NCBI GenBank assembly: GCA_017550655.1
Contig: JAFZOK010000024.1
Coordinates: forward strand, 248,001 to 312,000
Direction of reading: 5' to 3'
From: Bacteroidales bacterium
Lineage (GTDB): Bacteria > Bacteroidota > Bacteroidia > Bacteroidales > UBA932
DNA length: 64,000 bases
Both the position numbers and the translations under genes were made by a program. How positions within the stretch are numbered: position 1 is the first letter of the stretch; the number at the start of each line of letters is the position of its first letter. This document shows positions 8,628 to 17,306 of this stretch, piece by piece. The notes under the pieces were generated by a model. The model was not told the DNA's origin. It searched no databases and was given only the letters and a program-made list of their open reading frames with translations.

Positions 8628-9416
8628 ATGGACGTTAAGGCCGTTTTCTTTGACATAGACGGGACCCTGGTTTCTTTTAGGACTCACAGGGTTACCCAAA
8701 GCAATCTGGAAGTCCTTGATGCTCTCCGAAAGAAGGGCATCAAGGTTTTCATTTCCACCGGCAGGATGCTGGGAATGACCAGCGTGCTGGACGGCATAGA
8801 ATTCGATGGCTACATAGCCAACAATGGGGCTGCCATCTACGATTCCTCGAAGAAGATGATCCACGGAAGGCTTCTTCCCAAGAAGGAACTCTACGCGTTG
8901 CGCGAAAGGCTGAAGTTAAGCGATCTTCCGCAGTTTGCAGTTTCTTTCATGACGGCGGACAACTATTATCTGAACTGCAAGTCATCTCTGGCTGAGGATG
9001 TTGCCCGGGTTGTGGGAGTTGCCCCTCCGATACTCAGCGATATAGATGATATCGTGGAGATGGATGTCTATCAGATGTGCGTGTATCTGAAGGGCAAGGC
9101 TCTGGACGATGTGATGGAAGGCTGGCTTACCGGTTGCACCGCAAGCGTCTGGAATCCTGTGTTCGCCGACGTGAACGAAAAGGGTATCACCAAGGCCTAC
9201 GGCATAGACAGGATGCTGGAGATATTCGGTATAGACTTGAGTCAGACACTTTCCTTCGGCGATGGGGGAAACGACATCCCGATGCTGGAGCATACTGCAG
9301 TCAGTGTCTGTATGGGCAATGCAGACGAGGCGGTAAGAGCCGCATCTGACTATGTTACGGAAACCGTGGACGAGGACGGCGTAGCAAAGGCCCTGGCCAG
9401 GTTAGGAGTGCTATAG
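8628..9416 (+). CDS. HAD-superfamily sugar-phosphatase-like hydrolase (Cof type)
   Basis: Phosphatase of the Cof/HAD-IIB group, which in relatives acts on sugar phosphates or flavin-pathway phosphates; substrate not assignable here. The 262-residue product has the DxD nucleophile motif FFDIDGT (Asp9, Asp11), motif II ISTGR near 46, a cap domain in the middle, and motif IV FGDGGNDIPML at 210-220. It starts six bases after fba, probably as its operon partner, and its 3' end overlaps the convergent TSUP gene by six bases. Confidence 0.9.
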   Translation: MDVKAVFFDIDGTLVSFRTHRVTQSNLEVLDALRKKGIKVFISTGRMLGMTSVLDGIEFDGYIANNGAAIYDSSKKMIHGRLLPKKELYALRERLKLSDLPQFAVSFMTADNYYLNCKSSLAEDVARVVGVAPPILSDIDDIVEMDVYQMCVYLKGKALDDVMEGWLTGCTASVWNPVFADVNEKGITKAYGIDRMLEIFGIDLSQTLSFGDGGNDIPMLEHTAVSVCMGNADEAVRAASDYVTETVDEDGVAKALARLGVL

Positions 9417-10220
9417 ATGCCTGATGATAAGGGCAGTGCACATTGTGATGATAATGACTGTCACGAATATCTTGATGAATTTTTCTCCGCCCTTGATGGA
9501 GGCGTAGGATCCGGCTACTCCGCCGATTATGTTTCCGGCCGCATAAATCAGGGCTATTCCCCAGTGAACCTGCCCGTAGATAATGAATACCGCCAGAGCC
9601 AGTGGGGTGTATATGGTTACGGCAAACTGCTTGATGGCGTTTGATCGTATCATGTCCAGTCCAAGCAGAAAGAAGCTTCCGAACATAATCAGCAGGCCCA
9701 CACCGGAGTGGGTGAATCCGCCATATACTCCAATGGCCATGAAAATCAGAAAAATCCACACATCGCTGAGTCTGGATCCGGTATAGCCTTCTTCCTCCTG
9801 TCTTTTCAAGGCCACCTTCTTGCGGTCTATGAAAAGAAGGATGGACATAATCGGAAGCAGTATTGCCATCACGATTTCTATGACCTTTACGTGGAGAACT
9901 GCGGCGAGCAGGGCTCCGAAAATGGCTCCGCAGCCAACCGGTATGCCCACTTTCCACCCGGTTTTCATATCCAGATAGCCCTTTTTCTTGAAAATGGCGG
10001 AAGTGGTGATGAACTGGAGCAGAACGCCTACGCGGGTGGTGCCGTTTGCCACGTTAATCGGAAGGCCCATCATCATGAACAGGCCGTAGGATATTGCAGT
10101 GGCCATTCCGGCAATGGTGTTGATGAAGCCCACAACCGCACCGCAGACCACGAGAATGAGGATAATCCTGTAGTCCGTAAACGGGGTTGTACTCAAAAAG
10201 TTATGGAGCTGCTCAAACAT
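9411..10220 (-). CDS. TSUP (TauE/SafE) family membrane permease
   Basis: Integral membrane protein of 269 residues with about eight hydrophobic segments. The family exports or imports small organosulfur or sulfite-like anions; this member's substrate is unknown. Family features seen are the two repeated halves with GxxxGfintiAGmAt near the N-terminus (VGFINTIAGMATAISYGL) and a second repeat with IYGGFTHSGVGLLIMFG. It is monocistronic, with a TATCTTTG box on the minus strand at 10254-10247, immediately beside the grpE heat-shock-like element. Confidence 0.87.
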   Translation of the reverse strand: MFEQLHNFLSTTPFTDYRIILILVVCGAVVGFINTIAGMATAISYGLFMMMGLPINVANGTTRVGVLLQFITTSAIFKKKGYLDMKTGWKVGIPVGCGAIFGALLAAVLHVKVIEIVMAILLPIMSILLFIDRKKVALKRQEEEGYTGSRLSDVWIFLIFMAIGVYGGFTHSGVGLLIMFGSFFLLGLDMIRSNAIKQFAVTIYTPLALAVFIIYGQVHWGIALIYAAGNIIGGVAGSYASIKGGEKFIKIFVTVIIITMCTALIIRHL

Positions 10221-10255
10221 CCGGCGGTTTCTTTTTGCCCTTTTGGCAAAGATAC

Positions 10256-10307
10256 TGACAAAATGTCCACACTCCTAATAAAAAAAGGCGGTGGCAAAGA
10301 AATTGTC
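10256..10307 (+). promoter_or_regulatory. Putative heat-shock control element of grpE-dnaJ
   Basis: TGACAAAATGTCC at 10256-10268, then 23 bases, then TGGCAAAGAAATTGTC at 10292-10307. The second box fits the sigma-54 pattern TGGCA-N6-TTG with one change at the last -12 base. The dnaK upstream region has the same two boxes with 22 bases between (1357-1406). The ATG of grpE is 50 bases beyond. Its role as a promoter and activator site is inferred. Confidence 0.5.
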
Positions 10308-10357
10308 ATAGACTTTACCGGTTTTTAGACAGCGGAATAATCAAAAAATCAAATATT

Positions 10358-12155
<1,798 letters not shown>

Positions 12156-12160
12156 TTCCG

Positions 12161-12168
12161 TAAATTTG
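12161..12168 (+). promoter_or_regulatory. Possible -7 box of the M23 peptidase gene
   Basis: TAAATTTG, a perfect TAnnTTTG, six bases after dnaJ ends and 19 bases before the M23 ATG. No -33 box is seen at the expected distance, so this is tentative. Confidence 0.35.
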
Positions 12169-12187
12169 CCATATCGGCGAAAAGATT

Positions 12188-13939
12188 ATGGCAGATTCCA
12201 GAATCATAATAAGGAAAGCGGTGCAGTTGATATTCTGCACTGCTTTCTTGTTGCTGTGCGGGGTTGCCCGCTCCCAGGACAAGGGAGTGGACTATGACCG
12301 CCAGAAAGAGGTTACGGGCAGGTTCATCGTTCCGATAGAAACCTATAACGGATTTGCTGGAACATACGGGGAACTCAGGGGCAACCATTTCCATTGCGGC
12401 CTGGATATGAGGACCAGCGGTGTGGTCGGCAGGAAAATCTATGCCGCAGACGACGGTTATGTCTCCAGAATCACCATCAGCCCTTGGGGTTATGGTAATA
12501 TGATTGAGGTAACCCATCCTTCCGGCTACAGGACAATCTACGGCCATCTTCTGGGATTTGCGCCCAAATACAAGAAACTGGTTGCGGAGAAGCAATATGC
12601 CGAGGAGAGCTGGGGCCAGTATCTGGACTTCCCTTCAGACAGCCTTCCGGTCAAAAGGGGAGACCTGATCGCATATTCAGGAAATACGGGCTCTTCCGGA
12701 GGTCCGCACCTGCATTTCGAGGTTCTGGACGAGAACGGTGTCCCGGTTAACCTGCAGATAACCCGTATTTTTAATCTTAAGGACAATGAAAGCCCTGTTC
12801 TCCGCGATATTAGAATAGTAGGATGCACTCCGTTTTACGGCACCCTTTACACTTTCCCGGTAAAAACGGAAGGAGACACGGTAAGGGTTCCGAAATCCTT
12901 CTACCTGGCAGTGGACTCATACGATGTGATGGCCGGAACTCCGGGTAAACTCGCGGTTTACAAGTATGAGACTTTTCTGGACGGGGAGAGCTTCTTCTCC
13001 TTTACAGAGGGCAACATCCCTTATTCAGACGGAAGATATATCGCGAGTCTTCTGGACCATCCTCTGAGAAGGGCTACGGGCCGCTATTTCGTGAAGACTC
13101 AGATAGATCCGAACAATACTCTCATAGACCGCATAACCGCGGAAAATGGGGGTATAGTCACTCTCGGCGATACTCTGGTCCATAAAATCAAGGTGGAGGC
13201 TACGGATGTTTACGGCAACAGGGCGGTTAAGGAATTCAGTATTTTAAGATGCGATTCCCTTTTCAGCGGCAGCGTTCCTTTTGCTCCGGAAGGGGAGTTT
13301 GCCGCCTGGGACAAGGAGAGCAAGTTTTTCTTTGACGGGCTGAGCGTTACTGTTCCTGAAGGCGCGCTTTACCGCAACGCTTTCATCAGCGCCCGCAAGG
13401 TAAATGATTCATACGCTCCCCAGAAAAACGTTCCCGCGATGAGCGCACTGTGGAGTGTCGGAGACGAGAACATTCCTCTGCACAAGTCATTTACGATGAC
13501 TATCAAGTGCAATATCCCTTCAATGTATCTCTCAAAGGCAGTTGCGGCAAGGGTAGGCCGCGGAGGCTCCCTTTCCTCCATAGGCGGCACCGTGAACGCC
13601 CTTACCGGAGAGATGACCGCCACCGCCGGTTCCTTCGGGACATTCTGCGTCACTGCAGACGTGACTTCTCCTGAAATTTCCTTCAAGTTCAAGGAAGGCG
13701 CAGTTATAAAGGCCCCGTCAATTAAAATTGAGATTAAAGACAGGCTTTCCGGAATCAGGGAGTTCCGCTGCGAGATAGACGGGCACTGGGTTGTGGCTCC
13801 TCTGGACGGCAAGACAGCAACAGTGGAGATTCCTTTGGCAGATGCAAGGATTGCAAAGGGCAGGAAGCACCGCCTGAAGGTTACGGTAGAGGACAATGTG
13901 GGCAACAAGGCTTCAGAATACAGAAATTTCACCTGGTAA
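12188..13939 (+). CDS. M23-family peptidoglycan endopeptidase, exported
   Basis: Zinc metallopeptidase likely to cut peptide cross-links in peptidoglycan. The 583-residue product starts with a signal peptide (about 29 residues, hydrophobic 11-27). The M23 domain follows at about 45-185 with HxxxD at His69/Asp73, YGHL at His120 and GPHLHFE with His174 and His176, so all zinc and catalytic residues are present. The remaining 400 residues are beta-rich and probably Ig-like or barrel-like. Next comes anmK four bases after its stop, which recycles cell-wall amino sugars, so the pair makes sense as a wall turnover unit. Confidence 0.9.
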   Translation: MADSRIIIRKAVQLIFCTAFLLLCGVARSQDKGVDYDRQKEVTGRFIVPIETYNGFAGTYGELRGNHFHCGLDMRTSGVVGRKIYAADDGYVSRITISPWGYGNMIEVTHPSGYRTIYGHLLGFAPKYKKLVAEKQYAEESWGQYLDFPSDSLPVKRGDLIAYSGNTGSSGGPHLHFEVLDENGVPVNLQITRIFNLKDNESPVLRDIRIVGCTPFYGTLYTFPVKTEGDTVRVPKSFYLAVDSYDVMAGTPGKLAVYKYETFLDGESFFSFTEGNIPYSDGRYIASLLDHPLRRATGRYFVKTQIDPNNTLIDRITAENGGIVTLGDTLVHKIKVEATDVYGNRAVKEFSILRCDSLFSGSVPFAPEGEFAAWDKESKFFFDGLSVTVPEGALYRNAFISARKVNDSYAPQKNVPAMSALWSVGDENIPLHKSFTMTIKCNIPSMYLSKAVAARVGRGGSLSSIGGTVNALTGEMTATAGSFGTFCVTADVTSPEISFKFKEGAVIKAPSIKIEIKDRLSGIREFRCEIDGHWVVAPLDGKTATVEIPLADARIAKGRKHRLKVTVEDNVGNKASEYRNFTW

Positions 13940-13943
13940 CGAT

Positions 13944-15071
13944 ATGAAAAGGATATATGACTTTGAAAACGGAGTGGACATTATAGGCCTTATGAGCGGA
14001 ACGTCTCTGGACGGGCTGGATATATGCTACGCCCGCTTTTTCCTCCGCGACGGGAAATGGACTTACAAGACGCTCCTCGCCGAGGACGAGAGTTATCCTT
14101 TAGACCTGAAGGCAAGGCTTTCCAGCGCCCAGACGATGACCGCTGAGGAGTATGCACTCCTGCATTCCGATTACGGCCTGTATCTTGGAGGCCGGGTTAA
14201 GGCGTTTATGGAAAGACACGCTATAAAGGATGTGGCGGCTATCGCATCCCACGGCCAGACTGTCTTCCACCAGCCTCATCTCAGGTTTACCGGCCAGATT
14301 GGAAGCGGCGCAGGCATTGCAGCAGCCAGCGGAGTGGACACAATCTGCGATTTCCGCACCACGGACGTGGCCCTTGGGGGCCAGGGAGCCCCGCTTGTCC
14401 CGGTCGGAGACAGAAATCTCTTCGGGGAATACGACTATTGCCTCAATATCGGCGGTTTTTCCAACATTTCCTCGGAGGGAGTGAAAGACGGCAAGGCTGT
14501 CAGGGTTGCCCACGACATTTCCCCGGTAAACTACGTCCTGAACCATTATACACGCGGCATTGGCCTGGAATATGACAAAGACGGGGAGATTGCCCGCAGC
14601 GGAAGCATCCATCGCGGTCTTCTTAAACAGCTCAACAGCCTGCCGTTCTATTCAATGGCCGGTCCTAAGTCCTTGGGCAGAGAATGGGTGGAAAACGAGG
14701 TTATTCCTCTGATAGAGGCCGCCAGGAATGAAGACGGCAGCCCTTTGACCCTCGCGGACAAGCTGGCAACCTTCACCGAGCACGCCGCATACCAGGTATC
14801 GCTGAACGTTATTCAGAATAGCGCGGACAGGGCAAAGGTCCTGACAACCGGAGGAGGTGCGTACAACAAGTATCTCCTGGAAAGAATGCGTTTCAATGCT
14901 CCTCAGGCCCAGTTCGTGGTTCCTGACGATATTACCGTAAAGTTCAAGGAGGCCCTGATTTTCGCTTTCCTGGGAGCTTTATATCTGGCGGACATGCCAA
15001 ATTGCATGAGCAGCGTTACGGGTGCCGAATATGACTGCATAGGCGGCGCTTTATACAAAGCAGGCCGCTAG
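13944..15071 (+). CDS. anmK: Anhydro-N-acetylmuramic acid kinase
   Basis: Phosphorylates and opens 1,6-anhydro-MurNAc released by lytic transglycosylases, feeding it back into murein recycling. The 375-residue product has the family signature GLMSGTSLDGLD at 15-26, then HGQTVFHQP and the ATP-binding TTGGGAYN near 307. The start at 13944 is preferred over an in-frame ATG 48 bases upstream because that one lies inside the previous gene and adds residues before the usual N-terminus. It is probably translated from the same mRNA as the M23 peptidase. Confidence 0.93.
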   Translation: MKRIYDFENGVDIIGLMSGTSLDGLDICYARFFLRDGKWTYKTLLAEDESYPLDLKARLSSAQTMTAEEYALLHSDYGLYLGGRVKAFMERHAIKDVAAIASHGQTVFHQPHLRFTGQIGSGAGIAAASGVDTICDFRTTDVALGGQGAPLVPVGDRNLFGEYDYCLNIGGFSNISSEGVKDGKAVRVAHDISPVNYVLNHYTRGIGLEYDKDGEIARSGSIHRGLLKQLNSLPFYSMAGPKSLGREWVENEVIPLIEAARNEDGSPLTLADKLATFTEHAAYQVSLNVIQNSADRAKVLTTGGGAYNKYLLERMRFNAPQAQFVVPDDITVKFKEALIFAFLGALYLADMPNCMSSVTGAEYDCIGGALYKAGR

Positions 15072-15093
15072 AAATGCTTTTTCTACAGATATT

Positions 15094-15124
15094 TTTGGAA
15101 GTTTGCAAATAAGTTGTATTTTTG
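15094..15124 (+). promoter_or_regulatory. Bacteroidota-type promoter of rplS
   Basis: TTTG (15094-15097), 19 bases, TATTTTTG (15117-15124). Both boxes and the spacing match the Bacteroidota housekeeping consensus perfectly. Transcription should start near 15130, leaving a leader of about 105 bases before rplS. Confidence 0.85.
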
Positions 15125-15130
15125 CAGTCC

Positions 15131-15235
15131 CAAAACCGAAGGCAACCTCTTGTATAGGCCAAGGCGGCCGTAAGACACTGTAAAAATGGTTGATAGTGCT
15201 TTTGGTACAATGTTGCCGATAAAATTTTAAAGAAA
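15131..15235 (+). ncRNA. Structured 5' leader of rplS, putative ribosomal-protein leader
   Basis: The leader of rplS can close on itself: GGCAAC (15141-15146) pairs with GTTGCC (15212-15217), enclosing two small hairpins, GGCC-AAGGC-GGCC (15157-15169) and CACT/AGTG (15176-15198). Leaders of this kind bind the ribosomal protein and feed back on its synthesis, and an L19 leader class is known from Bacteroidota relatives. Pairing is read from sequence; the regulatory role is inferred. Confidence 0.45.
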
Positions 15236-15610
15236 ATGGACTTAATTAAAGTAGCTCAGGAGGCATTTGCCGGCGAGAAAAAAGAGTTCCCTGCTTTCAA
15301 GGCAGGAGATACCGTAACCGTTACCTACAAGATCAAGGAGGGTGACAAGGAGAGACTTCAGAACTTCAAGGGCGTATGCCTGCAGAGAAGGGGAGCCGGC
15401 CAGACCCAGACCTTTACGGTAAGAAAGATATCCAACGGTGTAGGCGTAGAGAGGATATTCCCTCTGAATTCACCTTTCATCGAGAAGATCACCGTAGATA
15501 AGGTAGGTAAGGTTAGAAGGGCAAGAATCTTCTATCTGCGCGACCTGACCGGTAAGAAAGCTCGTATCAAGGAGAAGAGCTTTGCACGTAAGGAAGCTAA
15601 GGAGGAGTAA
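15236..15610 (+). CDS. rplS: 50S ribosomal protein L19
   Basis: Large-subunit protein at the interface with the 30S subunit. The 124-residue product shows the family core [29 protein letters not shown] and a [20 protein letters not shown] segment in order, with a basic C-terminal tail of normal length. It stands alone with a perfect promoter and a structured leader, and is followed 14 bases later by a tRNA-Arg gene likely to be on the same transcript. Confidence 0.97.
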   Translation: MDLIKVAQEAFAGEKKEFPAFKAGDTVTVTYKIKEGDKERLQNFKGVCLQRRGAGQTQTFTVRKISNGVGVERIFPLNSPFIEKITVDKVGKVRRARIFYLRDLTGKKARIKEKSFARKEAKEE

Positions 15611-15624
15611 AATCCCCCTAATCC

Positions 15625-15698
15625 GGCTCCGTAGCTCAATTGAATAGAGCATCTGACTACGGATCAGAAGGTTGCAGGTTTGAGCCCTGCCGGAGTCA
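15625..15698 (+). tRNA. tRNA-Arg (anticodon ACG)
   Basis: A 74-base cloverleaf: acceptor GGCTCCG/CGGAGTC with one G-T pair, D arm closed by GCTC/GAGC, anticodon stem TCTGA/TCAGA around loop CTACGGA (anticodon ACG), five-base variable loop, and T arm GCAGG/CCTGC. Discriminator A; CCA is not encoded. The ACG wobble base is normally edited to inosine by TadA. Confidence 0.95.
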
Positions 15699-15701
15699 CT
15701 G

Positions 15702-15743
15702 AAAAACCCCGTTTGACAATCGTCAGACGGGGTTTTCTTTTTC
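15702..15743. terminator. Bidirectional terminator between tRNA-Arg and the XRE operon
   Basis: A long hairpin with arms AAAACCCCGT and ACGGGGTTTT, extended inward by a second stem, is followed by T-rich sequence on both strands. It can end the rplS/tRNA-Arg transcript and, read the other way, the leftward XRE operon whose stop codon is at 15746. Confidence 0.9.
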
Positions 15744-15745
15744 TG

Positions 15746-15946
15746 CTAATCGTTATCCTCAAGTTGAAATATTGACTCGGCGGGCTTGCCGAAGTATCTT
15801 GCAATCTTGAATGCAAGGACGGCGGAGGGAACATAGCCTCCAGCCTCGATGGAATTGATGGTTTGCCGGCTCACGCCTACAGCGGTGGCAAGATCCTGCT
15901 GGGTGATATCCTTGATCGCCCGTTCTACTTTGACAGTATTTTTCAT
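15746..15946 (-). CDS. XRE-family helix-turn-helix regulator, short
   Basis: A 66-residue Cro/C1-type DNA-binding protein, just the helix-turn-helix: TQQDLATAVGVSRQTINSIE (residues 15-34) is the classic HTH_3 core, followed by PSAVLAFKIARYFGKPAESIF. Such short regulators usually pair with a small membrane protein in the same operon, as here: the start codon overlaps the end of the upstream membrane protein gene (ATGA). It probably represses its own operon. The inducing signal is unknown. Confidence 0.92.
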   Translation of the reverse strand: MKNTVKVERAIKDITQQDLATAVGVSRQTINSIEAGGYVPSAVLAFKIARYFGKPAESIFQLEDND

Positions 15947-16389
15947 AGGGCTTTCCTCCTGATGCTGCGCATCGTGAAATTAAACTTAAGGATATACACC
16001 AAATAGAAAAGATAGAGCGCAATCAAGGCAAAACTCAGGAAATTGAGCCCCTGTATGAAAAGGATTCCGAATGCCAGGATGGCAGAAGTGAACCAAAGGC
16101 TCCAGACAAAGGACTGCATCCGGATGTGTGCGGTCATTTCATCTTCGTCCTTTTCGCGGGACAAGGCAATGAAGCATAGGGATACAAGCAGGCCCATCAT
16201 ACCTGCCTCAGTCAACAGGTTCGCTTTACCGGTGTAGAAGATTTCGTCTCCAAAAGCTATCCAAGGAACCATGATCTCCGGAAGATTAACGTCAAACAGA
16301 AGACAGAGACATAAAGCGGCAAAAGGCAGAAACATCCACATGCCTACTTTCTTGTAGACATATGGAAGAAGATAATTGCGTGTTTTCAT
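15943..16389 (-). CDS. Small integral membrane protein paired with an XRE regulator
   Basis: A 148-residue protein with four likely membrane segments (about 17-33, 60-75, 90-110 and 114-132). I recognise no named domain, but the pairing of a short XRE regulator with a four-helix membrane protein of this size is common in Bacteroidota and Firmicutes. Its C-terminal coding end overlaps the regulator start by four bases, so translation is coupled. Possible roles, such as sequestering the regulator at the membrane, are inference. Confidence 0.8.
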   Translation of the reverse strand: MKTRNYLLPYVYKKVGMWMFLPFAALCLCLLFDVNLPEIMVPWIAFGDEIFYTGKANLLTEAGMMGLLVSLCFIALSREKDEDEMTAHIRMQSFVWSLWFTSAILAFGILFIQGLNFLSFALIALYLFYLVYILKFNFTMRSIRRKAL

Positions 16390-16418
16390 AAAGCATGTTT
16401 GTTAATCGTTCAACGTTG

Positions 16419-16450
16419 CAAAAGTAAAAATAACTTTCCATATTGTCAAG
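16419..16450 (-). promoter_or_regulatory. Promoter of the membrane protein-XRE operon
   Basis: On the minus strand CTTG (16450-16447), 20 bases, TACTTTTG (16426-16419): a perfect -7 box at normal spacing, about 30 bases before the ATG at 16389. Confidence 0.75.
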
Positions 16451-16509
16451 TAAATTTTACATTATTGATGAAAAATATTTTTTCCGGAGTGTGCATATTT
16501 CTCTGCGAA

Positions 16510-16594
16510 AACTCTACAACGGTGTTTTTAAAACCCTACAAATTGCGTTTCAAATGCATTATTGTAGGGTTTTGAACTCTACAATGGGTGTTTT
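16510..16594 (+). promoter_or_regulatory. Four-copy AAC(T/C)CTACAA operator array upstream of the phosphate-type operon
   Basis: The decamer AAC(T/C)CTACAA occurs four times: 16510-16519 (+), 16532-16541 (+), 16562-16571 (-) and 16575-16584 (+). The two central copies form a perfect 12-bp inverted repeat (AAAACCCTACAA at 16530-16541, TTGTAGGGTTTT at 16562-16573). The outer two are direct repeats extended by GG(G)TGTTTT. The last copy ends 26 bases before the predicted -7 box of the operon, the usual place for an activator site. The obvious candidate to bind it is the LuxR-type domain encoded two genes downstream; that is inference. Confidence 0.6.
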
Positions 16595-16610
16595 GTATAT
16601 TCTATTTGCA

Positions 16611-16618
16611 TATATTTG
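16611..16618 (+). promoter_or_regulatory. Predicted -7 box of the eight-gene operon
   Basis: TATATTTG, a perfect TAnnTTTG, 28 bases before the ATG at 16647. There is no TTTG at the usual 19-21 base distance (one occurs at 15 bases, 16592-16595), which fits a promoter that needs an activator. Confidence 0.55.
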
Positions 16619-16646
16619 TATCAAGAAATTCAAAATATAATATTGT

Positions 16647-17306
16647 ATGGGGTTGACTGAGATATTTTCAAGGAAATCGGCGAGGCTGGAGAAGAGTATC
16701 GGGGGCTTGATGGAGACCGTGGACCAGTCTCTCCTGGTGTTCAAGGAGGGAGTCAAGAACTATCTGTACGGAGATGAGGAGAGTTTTGCCGAGAATCTTG
16801 GCAAAATGGCCTCTCTGGAGACAGAGGCATCTTCCCGAATAAAGGAAATCGAGAATATTCTGTACTCAAGAGGCTATCTGATCCGTTCCAGGGGAGACAT
16901 TATGAGGCTTCTGGAAAGGTTCGACCATATCTTCATAATCATCAGCACAGACCTCATCCAGTTTGAGATCGAGTCTCCGAAGATTCCGCAAGAACTGAAA
17001 CGTGAGTTTGTAAAGCTCAGCGAACTGGCCGCAATGGCAGCTGAAAGCACGATTCCGGGGACCAACGCTTATTTCACTTCCCCGAAAAACGTGGCTGAAA
17101 CGACCGCTCAGGTATATTTCTACGAAAAGGAAGCCGTAAAGCTAAGCCAGTCAATCAAGAGAACCGTTTTCCACGATATGGATAACCTCAAACTCAGCGA
17201 GAAGTTCCACCTGAGGTATTTTGCGCTGCATATCGAGGATCTTTCAAAGGCTGCGGTGAAAGTTGCCGAGCAGCTTTCCGTAATGACAATCAAAAGGGCC
17301 CTGTAA
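16647..17306 (+). CDS. DUF47 / PhoU-like protein
   Basis: A 219-residue all-helical protein of the DUF47 family (TIGR00153), distantly related to PhoU. In many bacteria this gene sits directly upstream of a PiT inorganic phosphate permease and is thought to regulate it. Supporting sequence: N-terminal FSRKSARLEKSIGGLMETVD, the ETEASSRIKEIENILYSRG helix with its acidic metal-ligand-like residues, then RGDIMRLLERFDHIFIIISTDLIQFEIE, in the order usual for the family. It is the first gene of the operon; its stop codon is followed at once by the next ATG with no spacer. In the place where PiT is expected, the next gene encodes the PiT-like/LuxR fusion. Confidence 0.88.
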   Translation: MGLTEIFSRKSARLEKSIGGLMETVDQSLLVFKEGVKNYLYGDEESFAENLGKMASLETEASSRIKEIENILYSRGYLIRSRGDIMRLLERFDHIFIIISTDLIQFEIESPKIPQELKREFVKLSELAAMAAESTIPGTNAYFTSPKNVAETTAQVYFYEKEAVKLSQSIKRTVFHDMDNLKLSEKFHLRYFALHIEDLSKAAVKVAEQLSVMTIKRAL

